A stretch of DNA of 64,000 bases from Anaspis maculata (taxonomy: Eukaryota > Arthropoda > Insecta > Coleoptera > Scraptiidae), in assembly GCA_949128115.1 (NCBI GenBank), contig OX421967.1, positions 23,824,635-23,888,634 on the forward strand, given 5' to 3'. Of the stretch, positions 22,500-34,818 are shown in pieces. Every line of letters starts with the position of its first letter. Position 1 is the first letter of the stretch. Under the pieces are notes generated by a model, which saw only the letters and a program-made list of their open reading frames with translations, did no database searches and was not told where the DNA came from. The position numbers were made by a program, and so were the translations under genes.

Positions 22500-24103
22500 C
22501 AGGGTGGTGAAAATTTCGATGCTCACCATTGCTATCTTGAAAACGGTAAGAGATACGAGGTCGGTTAAATTAGAAAAAAGTTGAGCATTTTTGTAGCAAT
22601 TGAGAATCTGAAAAGAAACTTTCAATATTTTGATTGGTTCCCGATTTATCACGAAAAAACTAAAAATTCTGATTTCAGAAATTATTTTTTATCTTTTCAA
22701 CCATTCAAGCTATTTCAATCAAACTCGGTAGTCTTATGTTTTTGATCACTCCGAGTCGAATAACGTTGACAGAAATTTTCCAGGCCTCCTAGATTTCAAA
22801 TTATGATAGTCTACTTTTATTTTTCTCATGGCCGCCATATTGAATTTTTGCACCAATAGATAGAGAAAAAAAATTAGCCTTCCGAATTAGTAACCAACAT
22901 GTTCTTTTTATGAATTTTCAGGCGTCAAATTTCGAAAGTTTCGTAAATTATTGACAAAATTGGTAATGCTTCAAAAAAACAATTGAAATATTATCAACAG
23001 CAACAACAAAAAAGTGACAGATTGTGTGCAATTGACGTATCTAACTTCTTAATCGTGTTTTGGGCTTGTTTATACCGAGAGTTCATAAATTGAATGAGTC
23101 AAGGGTGCCTGTGAATACAAAAACATCTGTCGAAACTAGGGTAACCCTACTCCTTTTGTAATAAATTTGTCAAACTTTAACAAGAACGATGCTAATTCCG
23201 ACAGACGTTTTCAAACTCACAGACACCATTGACCCATTTAATTTATGAACTTTCCGTACAAACAAGCACAAAACACGATTGAACCCAGTCGGTAGCACGG
23301 TGGGCTCGGCCTCGCTTTTAAAGGCGAAGGTCCCGGGTTCAAATCCACACTGGGCCAGATGGACTTTTTCACGCGTTTCCTAGTACTAGGGGAATCTACT
23401 ATCGTGCAGCGCTGCCCCGGGAAAAGGGATGAAACGAGAAAGCCATCGAAACAAAACCACTCTGATTAATCCCCACTGGCACTGTTTCAAAAATGTATTC
23501 GTTGTTATCGTCAATACTGTTATCGTTACTGAAAAACCCCCACAGAAAAACCTGCTAATAACCTAGTAGTTGATGCAGGGCAAAAAAAAAACACGATTAA
23601 GAAGTTAGATACGTCAATTGCACACCATCTGTCACTTTTTTGTTGTTGCTATTGATAATATTTCAATTGTTTTTCAAAGCATTCCCGATTTTGTCAATAA
23701 CTTACGAAAATTTCGAAATTTGACGCAAAAAAAGTCATAAAAAGAACATGTTAGTTACTAATTCGGAAGGCTAATTTTTTTTCTATCTATTAATGCAAAA
23801 ATCCAATATGGCGGCCATAAGAAAAATAAAAGTTGACTATCATAATTTGAAATCTAGAAGGCCTGGAAAATTTCTGTCAACGTTATTCGACTCGGAGTGA
23901 TCAAAAACATGAAACTACTAAGTTTGATTGAAATAGCTTGAATGGTTGGAAAGATGAAAAATAATTTCTGAAATCAGAATTTTTAGTTTTTGCGTGATTA
24001 ATCGGGAACCAATCAAAATGTTCAAAGTTTCTTTTCAGATTCTCAATCGCCACAAAAATGCGCAACTTTTTTCTAATTCAACCGACCTCGTATCTCTTAC
24101 CAA
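22500..24103. mobile_element. palindromic element, right end lost, split by a SINE
   Basis: Starts CAGGGTGGTGAAAATTTCG after TA at 22498-22499. Arms of about 600 bp meet near 23150 and match closely (ATGGCGGCCAT-type block, GACTCGGAGTGATCAAAAAC and TCGGAAGGCTAATTTTTTTT occur in both orientations). The right arm stops at GACCTCGTATCTCTTACC, about 35 bp short of the expected terminus, so that end is deleted. The right arm contains a 307-bp SINE. Confidence 0.85.
23281..23587 (+). mobile_element. tRNA-derived SINE with target-site duplication
   Basis: Begins with a tRNA-like head: A-box-like TAGCACGGTGG near 23293 and B box GGTTCAAATCC near 23336, consistent with an internal RNA polymerase III promoter. 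A unique body and a short A-run follow. The 11-bp duplication AAAACACGATT occurs at 23270-23280 and 23588-23598. The opposite palindrome arm (near 23045) has this sequence once, uninterrupted, confirming the insertion. Confidence 0.88.
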
Positions 24104-24530
24104 TATCAAATTTTGGAAAAGAAATTCCAAGAAATTTCAAAGAAATTGTTGGAAATTTTATCCTCTACAAGAGAGGTCCTTGCATATTTCATCGCCAATC
24201 CACTCCTTCTCCGCCAAAACACAAGAAAAGTAAAATAGTCCAGATGCTTGATGCTCAAGACTGTATGCATGGACCTTGAGTTTTATGATGGCGGGATGCC
24301 ACTTTGATCCATTCTCTTTTGATTGAAATTTGAAGCTATCAATACCAACTATGCTGGCGGCATAGTCATGGTGAAAGGAAAATAAAAAGTTGAACCCTGT
24401 ATCTCAAGAACCAAAATAGGTGACTACATGTTAATCGTCAAAAATATTTCTAATTCATTCATAATTCGGTTTCACGACGTGAACGTTTGTCCACACTTCA
24501 TCACCATAGGTAACGATCGTCGAGACTGAA

Positions 24531-24694
24531 GGTGCGTTCAGTCAGCTTATTTAGCTGCAAGTTTTAATTTTAGCCGTAAGCGCTGCATCACTTATTGGCT
24601 GTTTCGAGGAGGCTGGTTCATAAGAGCCAATGGGCGTCGCGGCGCTTGCGACTAAAGTTAAAACTTGCGGCTAAATAAGCTGACTGAACGCACC
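24531..24694. mobile_element. 164-bp MITE with GGTGCGTTCAGTCAG ends, copy 1
   Basis: Palindromic ends GGTGCGTTCAGTCAGCTTAT and complement surround a GC-rich core containing GGCTGGTTCATAAGAGCCAA. A second copy of the same length lies at 62064-62227. Flanks near this copy share GAGACT on both sides, but the duplication is not clean, so its superfamily is unresolved. Confidence 0.8.
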
Positions 24695-24929
24695 TTGAGA
24701 CTACCGCATTTACTACCAGCTGTTGACTTGACAGCCCGCCCGCAAAACGCCATCACAATAATTTCGCGTGTACCTTAAAAATATAAGTTGGGGCACGCTA
24801 AAAGCTGACGTCATATACACACTCTATGACGTTTCGCGTGCACCTAATCTTCGAATTTGCGTACACGTTAGCGTGTACCTAGACACAGCGTAAATCGCAA
24901 TAGACCAAACTATCTGAAAAATTATAACT

Positions 24930-25690
24930 TATTTTTAAAAGTTCGAGGATCTGGTCAGAACTGAATTCCCTATAACATAAACAAAATCGTCATAAATCGC
25001 AACACAGGGTATTGAGTTATTACTTGAAGGTGCATGCTCTAGTGTTCTGGTCATTAGTAGACACCGGGCAGTGCCGACTAAAGTTCAAATCGATTTTTCT
25101 TATCTCTAAAAACAAAGTTACAGATCGATTGGATGATTTTCGTGAAGAATACAGTTTAGTCTGATGGCCTCTGAGATATTTCCAAAGATGAATACCTCTA
25201 ACAGTGAAAAAAAGTTTTGTGAAAATTGTCAAAGAAAAAACAGGTTTTCTCAAGTTAGCTTGTTCGAACTTGTTTTTATCCAAACTTACACATCGGATTC
25301 AAATTCAGGATATTAAATTTAGTCGGAAAAGATACCAATCTTGTCGTGATCAATTCTTTATGGCTTAGAAAGAAAAAGAGCCACCCAGCCGAGTTTCGCC
25401 CTTCCCCACGACCCCCCTTCAACAATGATCGACACTTTTTGTGCCAAAATTGTATCAACGGGTTGTGATGCGTCGAACTACGACGTATTCGCATCCATTG
25501 GATTGACCGGTTCCATCGGGTTCTATTCCTTTCATTTTGAGTTGCAATTTTTACTCCCCCCCCCCCCTCCAATAACTCGAAGCCTCGGGGTGCGATTTTT
25601 TGCAATTTCAGATATGTGGTAGGGCACTTAATTCTGAACAGAATATAAAATTTTCAGGACATCCATATTTTGGCCGAGGTTTTGGCAATT
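24930..25690 (+). repeat. single arm of the 59.3-60.9 kb palindrome family
   Basis: Matches 60180-60920 along its length, including GTGTTCTGGTCA, GATACCAA-CTTGTCGTGATC, CTTCAACAATGAT and the TCAGGAC-TCCATATTTT end. No inverted partner is adjacent, so this is a half-element. A run of C at 25556-25566 sits in the pyrimidine block. Confidence 0.75.
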
Positions 25691-25808
25691 TTTTTACCAT
25701 GTGTCCTGTACTAAAACAAAATTGGCCTTAAAATGTATTACTACAACGTATAAAGGTATCATTTGGAACATTGCTTGTGAAAATGTACTCTTCACTCATT
25801 TCTATATA

Positions 25809-26869
25809 CAGAGGGGTGCATAAAAAACGGCCACCGCTGTAGCATCGTTATTCCTCATCCGATCTTCAAAATTCAAAAACCAGTTCAAATGGTGTAATGT
25901 CATCTATGACTCGACAAAAAAAAATATTTTTTCTATCATGATGCTTCTGAGCACTGACAGTCAACTTTTGTTTTTCAAATGACAACTATGTTTTTTTAAT
26001 TTATTTTTGGATTCCTTACGCTTATCTGAATATAATGATGCATCAATATCACCCTTTTTGTTATCAAACACGAAGATAAAGAATTAAACTGCGAAATTTT
26101 TACACATCACAGTAGCATCAAAACACCCACGATATGCACGCAATCCAGTAGGCTGGGTGCAAAATGATGTTCAAAAGCATAAAGTAGGTCAGGCGTTTGG
26201 TATTTGAAAACGTGAATGTCAAAATGTTTTCTAGCTCAAAAAAAGCTGTCCGTCCCTAAGACTTGTTTATTCTATATTTCTAGTTTATCATTTTATATCT
26301 TTTTAGGTGGGTATGTGTTGTTAAAATGAAGAATCAATAAGACATTTTTTCCTGACGGGTCACAATACATACTCAGGAAGATATAAAACAGTGAGCTGAA
26401 AATAGAGAATAAAGACGTCTTAGAGACGGGCTTTTTTTTGAACTAGAAAACATTTTGACATTTACGTTTCCAAATACCACACGCCTGACCTACTTTATGC
26501 TTTTGAACATCATTTTGCACTCAGCCTACCGGATTGCGTGCATATCGTGAGTGTTTTGATGCTACTGTGATGTGTAAAAATTTCGCAGTTTAATTTTTTT
26601 TTCTTTGTGTTTGAGTACAAAAAGGGTGATATTGATGCATCATTATATTCAGAAAAGCGTGAGGAATCCAAAAATAAATTGAAAAAATGTAGTTGTCATT
26701 TAAAAAACAAAAGTTAACTGTCAGTGCTCAAAAGCATCATGATAGAAAAAATATTTTTTACTGTCGAGTTATAGGAGACATTACACCATTTAAACTGGTT
26801 TTTGAATTTTTAAGATCGGATAAGGAATAACGATGCTACAGCGGTGGCCGTTTTTTATGCACCCCTCTG
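25809..26869. mobile_element. 1.06-kb palindromic element with CAGAGGGGTG ends
   Basis: TA flanks at 25807-25808 and 26870-26871. Ends CAGAGGGGTGCATAAAAAAC and complement. The arms are alignable nearly to the centre (about 26340), including GTGATATTGATGCATCATTA and CGGATTGCGTGCATATCG in both orientations. No coding capacity: a large foldback-type MITE. Confidence 0.9.
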
Positions 26870-26871
26870 TA

Positions 26872-28327
26872 TAGTTTTAACTAAACAGAACTAAAAAATA
26901 CGGACTGCGGTACCAGAGACCGGCCAGGAACCATTTTTGCAGAATTTACCCCTAGAAGGTATATTGACCGCAATACAGTGCCTCTGGCGCGAAATCTTGC
27001 GTGGCGCCACATCAGGAATTGCGAAGGGGGGTCTTCTGAACAAGCATGCCAAATTTCATGCTTTGATCACAAAATGCACAGACCATTCCGGTAACCCCCC
27101 CACTAATATGACTAATTTTACTATTACCAATCGACTTTCCACTTTTTGAATACTGGGCGAGTTCAAAATTGCGGTCATAAAAAAAATACAATTGCGTGCT
27201 TTATTTTAGAAAATAGTAGGCGGAGACGGTGGCACCACATCGCATTGTATTTCTGACATCAATCTTAGCGGAAATATCAAGTTTCATCTGAATATCTTGA
27301 AAAATCACTGATTTATCGAAAGTTTCAATTTTCATGAAACCGACCACTACATTCATGATATTTCTGAAATTCCTGAAGATATTCAGACGCGGTTTGTTTT
27401 ATCTTGATAAGCATCAAACTTTGAATCTACATGGTGATTTTCATGGCTCCAACTCTTCTGGTTCCTTTGTTTCAATTTTTTCATTTTTGATCACCCTGTA
27501 TACAGCGTCTGCACCGACCACTATCGTGGCACCACTTCTTAAAATCGAAACAATGTTCCATAGAACCATTCTGCCAAGTGGCATCGCGGCCTCAAAATTT
27601 GCAGGGTAGAAACGCCCAACGACCGGACTGCAGTGCTCAGTAAAGCTAGCAGCGAAATGGAAAAATCAATGAAGACCGAAACGGAGCGAGGACCTAGCTG
27701 ACGAAAGACCGTTTCAGACAGGATGGCTGAAAAGAAACTAAGAAGCTTGTTCATGTTGCGAGCTCAAGTGATGGACAGTCCCTACCCAGCTGCACAAATT
27801 TCCGGAGTCCGAAATGTTCCGAGTTCAAGTACCTTATTGTTTCTAAAAGTACCTACCCTAATAAAAATTAATAGGCCAGAGCCATCATTCGTTTCAATTC
27901 AAGGGTCTTCACTTTTATTGTTATTGGTAAATGCCAGTACCAGATCGATCTCTATCGACTGAAAGAAACACGGCCTTCATGACACAGCTTCTTCCTTGTT
28001 GAATACAGCCAAATTTTAAATTTCTCTTCTCACTATGTATAGCACCCCACCCCATGTACAACTTCGTTTGTCCCGTCTGTAAAATTAGCAAGAACTTTTC
28101 CACTGTGCTTGAAGAATGAAAAGCGGTTGATAGTCTATGTCATTCGGACATTTAATCAATCAGAAATGAACTTGCAACGCTGTTGTGGATTTTGAAGTAA
28201 AGCGATAACCCCAGAAAATGATTCATAACCTAAACTGTGGCATTCCACTGACAGCGCTTCTACAGAGTGGATTCTGTCAAACTAGGCTCGCCTGCTTTGT
28301 TGCAAATAAAAGCTGAATGCATTAATA
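26872..28327. other. decayed repeat DNA, no gene seen
   Basis: Frames are short and motif-free. A CCTGTATACAG junction near 27497 suggests the remnant of a CACCCTGTA-ended element. Confidence 0.35.
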
Positions 28328-28458
28328 CGGGGTGTTTATAAGAATCTGTGATCGCGGCAGGCATGGGTCAGGCCGAAAAACGAAGTAACAGGCGCAATTG
28401 TAGTGATCGAAAGCTGATTCCAAAGGCGATGCGATCACAGACATTTATAAACACCCGG
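28328..28458. mobile_element. 131-bp MITE, TA-flanked
   Basis: Ends CGGGGTGTTTATAAG and CTTATAAACACC-type complement (here ATTTATAAACACCCGG), both leading into CTGTGATCGC, with TA at 28326-28327 and 28459-28460. No coding capacity. Confidence 0.8.
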
Positions 28459-28700
28459 TATATCCCTGTGACGCGTACTATTCAGTATACAGGGTGAAAA
28501 TTGAATAATAAATTAAAAAAAAAAAATTTACGAAGAAATAATCCTTGAGAAAAACATTCTTTCATTATTTAGCAACCTTGAAGCGTCCTATTGAACATGT
28601 GAAAAATGTACCCCTTCATAGCCGCTGGTATTCTGCGTAGAGGGTGAAATCTTTTTTTGGCGCACTTCTCCAAACGGGAAGGCGCTTTTGTCCTCGCTTT

Positions 28701-28735
28701 GTCCGTCCGTCCGTCCGTCCGTCCGTCCGTCCGTC
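28701..28735. repeat. (GTCC)n microsatellite
   Basis: About nine tetranucleotide units. It marks the 3' subterminal region of the hairpin-ended element family; the other copies have matching tracts of different length at the same place. Confidence 0.95.
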
Positions 28736-29791
28736 ACAGCATCTAGTCCTAGACGAAAAGGTTTTTGCGAAAAAATTTTACTCCATTGGGTAGCTCATGA
28801 CCTTGTATCCCGAACCAAGAAAAATCTCGACGAAATAATAATAAACAATGACAATAATAACAATTTAGTGTGACGCCGCATCGCCGTTGAATGCTGCATT
28901 TCAGAAGCCGGCCTGATCTCGAAAGTTATCACATGCGAGGAAGTACCCGATCTTATCATTTTACCATAATACATATGCGGAGTTATATTTAGAGGATGAT
29001 TTGAACTTCATTTTAATGGAAATGCCACATCGGTGCGGGGTGCAGGCCAATAGTTATCAATTTTTGAAAATGACTCCGAAACTACGGCTCGGCCGCAAAT
29101 GATTTATTCGTTGCTTGCTGGTGCTTGATATCCTTTCCTCCGAACAAAACAAAATTCAATACAGAAAATATTTCAACTCGAATGGGTAGCTCATGGCCTT
29201 GGTACGCGAATCAAGAAAAACCTTGCCGAAATAATCATGAACAATTACAAAAATAACATTTTGGTGTAGGGCGGCTTCGCCGATCAAGTGCTGGCATTCG
29301 CGGTAAGATGTAGAAAGTTGCGATATGCAGGCAACTACAATTTCTTAATGAAATACATCACTGTATGTACGGCATTATATTTAGAGAACAATTTGAACTT
29401 TCTTTTGACAAAAACCCCACTTCGATCCGACCGTCGGGTCAATTGTTATCCATTTTTGAAAACGACCGCAAAGCCACGGCTCGGCGCATATTACACGACC
29501 CTAACAAATTTAAAATCAGACGTGCCGAAATAGTAATTGAACATTTTGAAATAGCCAATACTAGGTACCTGAAGGATAATGGCACTCAAATTACGAAACA
29601 TGTTCGCTCAATAACAAAAAAAAGTAGGTAGGTATCACTAAAAATCATGTGACAGGCTACCATTTTTTCGGTTTTTCGATCAAAAAGAAATGTTCCAATT
29701 CAAAGGTGAACCCGATATTCGTGTTCAGGAGGTCGACATCAGTCGGAGAACATTTTTTTATATAAGTAACAAAATGACGCTTATGTGGCCG

Positions 29792-29793
<2 letters not shown>

Positions 29794-29826
<33 letters not shown>
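29794..29826. repeat. (GTCT)n microsatellite
   Basis: About eight GTCT units inside element copy 1. The equivalent site in copy 2 (near 32098-32112, complement) has only about three units. Confidence 0.95.
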
Positions 29827-30918
29827 CGAGTCCGTGCAGAAATTAAGACGCTGTACTCCTTCTCGAGAATTGAAACAAGAGTCTTGGAACTTTTTTCCGA
29901 TTAATAGCTGATGTCCCCAAGGGTGGCCAATGGGCACTATTTTTGTTATTCATACATCGTTATCATTATTCTCAAAAAACAGAGATCTCCTGTGCACTAG
30001 AATGAAGTTGAACTTCTCCCCGTGAAATAAAGCTACAGCCCTTGAAGATTGAACTTCATCCGGTGGATAGCTTAGGTCCTCAAGGACCAAATAGGCAGGT
30101 TGGCTTTCAAAATCGGCCGCCATCTTGGCTGCCATATTGAAATTTCTTATTAGTGGAACGATTGTCATGAAACTTGAAACTTACCCTTGTCTAGTACGAT
30201 CATTCTTATTTTCAAGCCAAATTTTTCCGATTAATAGCTGGATGTCCCCAAGGGTGGCCAATGGGCACTATTTTTGTTATCCATACATCGTTATCATTAT
30301 TCTCAAAAAACAGAGATCTCCTGTGCACTTCGATGAAGTTGAACTTCTCCTCGGGAAATAAAGCTACAGCCCTTGAAGATTGAACTTTATCCGGTGGATA
30401 GCTTGGGTTCTCAAGGACCAAATAGGCAGATTGGCTTTCATAATTCGGCCGCCATCTTGGCTGCCATATTGAAATTTCTTATTAGTGGAACGATTGTCAT
30501 GAAACTTGAAACTTACTCTTGTCTAGTACGATCATTCTTATTTTCAAGCCAAATTTCATGATTGCGCCACCATCTTGGCCGCCATATTGAAATCTCTTAT
30601 AAGTGGAAGGATTTTCATGAAACTTGAGAGTTACGCTTGTCTCGTACGATCATTCCTATTTTCAAGCTGAGTTTCATAATTCTGCCGCCATATTGAAATC
30701 TCTTATTAGTGGAACGATTTTCATGAAACTTGGAACTAGTACGATCATTCTGATTTTCAAGCCGAATTTCATGATTCTGTCGATATTTTGGCCGCCATAT
30801 TAGAATTTTTTGCCCAAGACGGTAGAACCCTAATTACTCAACATCTTGCGTTCACTAATCCTCCAAAAAGGAAGTGCGCTACTGAGCCTCATGCCCATGA
30901 GGCATATTCGCTTGTTTC

Positions 30919-31340
30919 AATGTGTCTTTATATTCATAGAATCAATCCAGACAGAAACCATTTCCAGCTGTGTTACAAGCCTACAATCTCTCATTCAAGA
31001 TATAAACTGCGCACCAATTGAAATGGGCCACCCAAAATTTTCAGTCGAATTCAAAATGTCGTAGCTTCAAATGAGGTTGGCTGATTTCAAAACTTTTTTA
31101 TTCCTTGGATAGCTCATTTATTGTGCTATGAGATAATATTCCATTTTTGGTACAAGATATTTGTTATCATTTATAGAGGGTGTTACACTGAGGTACTGCA
31201 AAATTGTAAAAGTTTGGATCCCTCCCAATCGACGATTTTTTTTTTTCAATTTTTTCTAACCTGTTCTGAGGAACTGGTATACCTGTGTCTCAGAACGGTT
31301 TTTTAAGTTTGCCCCCATCTCCTCTACTACAGAGTAATCA
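30919..31340. other. backbone DNA between two head-to-head elements
   Basis: This 422-bp spacer matches 61240-61570 in reverse complement, including AATGAAATGGGCCACCC-type sequence and GGATCCCTCCCAATCGACGA. There it is continuous with DNA that here lies beyond copy 2, so the spacer is older than the two insertions flanking it. Confidence 0.7.
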
Positions 31341-33239
31341 GAAACAAGCGAATACGCCTCATGGGCATGAGGCTCAGTAGCGCACTTCCTTTTTGGAGGA
31401 TTAGTGAACGCAAGATGTTAAGTGATTAGGGTTCTACCGCCTTGGGCAAAAAATTCCAATATGGCGGCCAAAATATCGACAGAATCATGAAATTCGGCTT
31501 GAAAATCAAAATGATCGTACTAGACAAGGGTAAGTTCCAAGTTTCATGAAAATCGTTCCACTAACAAGAGATTTCAATATGGCGGCCAATATGGCGGCAG
31601 AATTATGAAACTCAGCTTGAAAATAGGAATGATCGTACGAGACAAGCGTAACTCTCAAGTTTCATGAAAATCCTTCCACTTATAAGAGATTTCAATATGG
31701 CGGCCAAGATGGTGGGGCAATCATGAAATTTGGCTTGAAAATAAGAATGATCGTACTAGACAAGAGTAAGTTTCAAGTTTCATGACAATCGTTCCACTAA
31801 TAAGAAATTTCAATATGGCAGCCAACCTGCCTATTTGGTCCTTGAGGACCTAAGCTATCCACCGGATAAAGTTCAATCTTCAAGGGCTGTAGCTTTATTT
31901 CCCGAGGAGAAGTTCAACTTCATCGAAGTGCACAGGAGATCTCTGTTTTTTGAGAATAATGATAACGATGTATGGATAACAAAAATAGTGCCCATTGGCC
32001 ACCCTTGGGGACATCAGCTATTAATCGGAAAAAAGTTCCAAGACTCTTGTTTCAATTCTCGAGAAGGAGTACAGCGTCTTAATTTCTGCACGGACTCGGA
32101 CAGACAGACAGACAAACCGGCCACATAAGCGTCATTCTGTTACTTATATAAAAAAATGTTCTCCAACTGATTTCGACCTCCTGAACACGAATATCGGGTA
32201 CACTTTTGAATTGGAACATTTCTTTTTTATCGAAAAACCGAAAAAATGGTAGCCTGTCACACGATTTTTAGTGATACCTACCTACTTTTTTTTTTGTTAT
32301 TGAGCGAACATGTTTCGTAATTTGAGTGCCATTATCCTTCCCTTCAGGTACCTAGTATTGGCTATTTCAAATGTTCAATTACTATTTCGGCACGTCTGAT
32401 TTTAAATTTGTAGGGTCGTGTAATATGCGCCGAGCCGTGGCTTTGCGGTCGTTTTCAAAAATTGATAACAATTGACCCGACGGTCGGATCGAAGTGGGGT
32501 TTTTGTCAAAAGAAAGTTCAAATTGTTCTCTAAATATAATGCCGTACATGCAGTGATGTATTTCATTAAGAAATTGTAGTTGCCTGCATATCGCAACTTT
32601 CTACATCTTACCGCGAATGCCAGCACTTGATCGGCGAAGCCGCCCTACACCAAAATGTTATTTTTGTAATTGTTCATGATTATTTCAGCAAAATTTTTCT
32701 TGATTCGCGTACCAAGGCCATGAGCTACCCATTCGAGTTGAAATATTTTCTGTATTGAATTTCGTTTTGTTCGGAGGAAAGGATATCAAGCACCAGCAAG
32801 CAACGAATAAATCATTTGCGGCCGAGCCGTAGTTTCGGAGTCATTTTCAAAAATTAATAACTATTGGCCTGCTCCTCGCACCGATGTGAAATTTTCATTA
32901 AAATGAAGTTCAAATCATCCTCTAAATATAACTCCGCATATGTATTATGGTAAAATGATAAGATCGGGTACTTCCTCGCATGTGATAACTTTCGAGATCA
33001 GGTCGGCTTCTGAAATGCAGCATTCAACGGCGATGCCGCGTCACACTAAATTGTTATTATGGTCATTGTTTATTATTATTTCGTCAAGATTTTTTTTGGT
33101 TCGGGATACAAGGTCATGAGCTACCCAATGGAGTGAAAATTTTTCGCAAAAACCTTTTCGTCTAGGACTAGATGCTGTGACGGACGGACGGACAAAGCGA
33201 GGACAAAAGCGCCTTCCCGTTTGGAGAAGTGCGCTAAAA
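31341..33239 (+). mobile_element. hairpin-ended, satellite-carrying element, copy 2
   Basis: Starts GAAACAAGCGAATACGCCTC with the same 8-bp-stem hairpin and AGTAGCGCACTTCC. Ends (GGAC)n, then GCGCCTTCCCGTTTGGAG and GTGCGCTAAAA. It lies head-to-head with copy 1, giving a 4.6-kb palindrome. It is about 360 bp shorter than copy 1 because the ~330-bp internal block is present once, not twice. The uninterrupted target is seen near 61225-61245. Confidence 0.7.
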
Positions 33240-33549
33240 AGTAGTGTTTCAGGCTTTCGGTGATAACTTTACTCAATGTTGATCGATTCCCAATCAATCT
33301 ATGGGGCTCGCGTTGAAGCCTAAACTTCAAGTGAGGTCGATACAGGATTAAAATTTATTCAAGACCAGAACTTAAAATTGGGGGCCTATCAAAAGTTACC
33401 CAAAAATGGACAGGATTCTGAAATCTGTTTGTGGGAATCAGCAATCAAGTTGACAGCTGTTTCTGAGAGCAACTCATTGTGACCAATTTGCAACGGCTTT
33501 CAGTCCATTTGACTGAAAACTTTTGGCGTCAAAATCAATAGTCCCCCTG
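33240..33549. other. backbone repeat DNA, no gene
   Basis: Matches about 60960-61230 in reverse complement (CAGCTGT, GATTGCTGATTCCCACAAAC, CCCATAGA-type blocks). It continues the pre-insertion locus also represented by 30919-31340. Confidence 0.65.
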
Positions 33550-34818
33550 TATGTTTGAATACATCTAGTCCGGACGTTGAGGGAAAAAAATTAGAGGTAC
33601 CTTGCACTTTTATACCAAGCATTGTCACTTTGCGTGCCTGTTGCTGATACCTCCTTGGACCAATCAGGATGTGGGGACATCGGCGCAAATCGTGCAGAGA
33701 CTTTATACAGGGTGAAGTAGAAAAAATTTGTCGAAAAATCTTAAATCTTGAACCATAACCGATGGACGTATATTAATCAGGATATTGGTGACGGATTTCA
33801 TGCTCATGAAGATGCTGCAAACAGTTTTGAAATATCTTGATTTGGTTCAGCGCTAAAAGTTGCGGTTTTTTTTGTACTTTTCCTGCAGGAAGTTATCTAT
33901 TTCCATAACAACAATACCATTTAAATAATCATACCACCTGCAAATGTCAATTTCAACAATTCATAAACTTCAATATTGACAATCTTTCTCACACATGTTC
34001 GCGACTGCCGCATGAGGGTGCTGAAACGGGCGGGATATTCAAAATGTGCAGAGCGCCTATAGAAGAAGCTGAACTTCTCAACTTTTTTTTATTTTTTCAA
34101 TAACTCGGTTGTTTTTGGAGATATCAAGCTGCAACTTGATACTCCGCCGAACAATCATGTTTTTTATGAAATGCGAAGTAGGGACATCAATAAAGCCTGC
34201 TAGATTAAAACTAAGATCTTCAACTTTTTTTTCCATTGTAAGCGCCATCTTCAAATTGCCCTTCGTGGAATTGTTGAAAAAACAACAGGTGACGACTTTG
34301 TTGGACACACACGATTGTTTTATTATGAAAAACCAGGTCCTGAATTGCACCAATGACCTCTTCGCCGAAGAAACGTTATCAAGTTCATTTTTCTTGATTT
34401 CTCTTCACTTACGTGACAGTCATGACCAAATGGAACTTTGGATCGATGACATGTTCGTTATATTATAATCCACATTATTTTGTAAAGACAGTCAATTAAT
34501 TTCATCATCATCAGCCAAGTGGTGTTCTTTTGGAAAACAGTTGAACAAAAAGTTTGCTTCGATTTTTGTCGAAAAAGCAAAAACGGCAGGGTCACGTCCT
34601 CTTCTCAAACCAGATTCAAGAATATCTGTTGCCAAAAATGCTTCCAATTGATACTGAAAGGGTTCGGAGGAATGTGTTCTCTAGTTTAAAGCTAAAGCGA
34701 AATGGATTGTTCCATCCTAGTTCTGCAGAAGAGACGTCAAAAATGTTGCTACAGCTTATATTTGAAGCGTTTCTGACCATATTCAACAAAAAATGTTTCA
34801 AAGATGAGCTGTAGCGAC

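Larger units (their letters stand above)
28657..30918 (-). mobile_element. hairpin-ended, satellite-carrying element, copy 1
   Basis: Minus orientation. The 5' end is GAAACAAGCGAATATGCCTC (at 30918), with the hairpin GCCTCATGGGCATGAGGC and then AGTAGCGCACTTCC. The 3' end (near 28657) is a (GGAC)n run followed by GCGCCTTCCCGTTTGGAGAAGTGCGCC. TAGCGCACTT and its complement form subterminal inverted repeats. The interior holds about four ~110-bp repeats based on GGCCGCCATATTGAAATCTC (30450-30830), a duplicated ~330-bp block (29890-30420) and a (GTCT)n run. No transposase. Most like a non-autonomous Helentron/HINE; the class is inferred. Confidence 0.7.

Noticed and set aside
23281..23355. Possible tRNA gene
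   Set aside because: The A- and B-box-like sequences are real, but the cloverleaf is degenerate and the whole is flanked by an A-run and a target-site duplication, so it is a SINE head.
28651..28680. Exact CTRR Helitron 3' terminus (GCGCTAA) as a definitive Helitron call
   Set aside because: The copies differ (GCGCTAA and GCGCCAA), and the base following is not consistently T, so a canonical Helitron is not demonstrated. The hairpin element class is left as inference.
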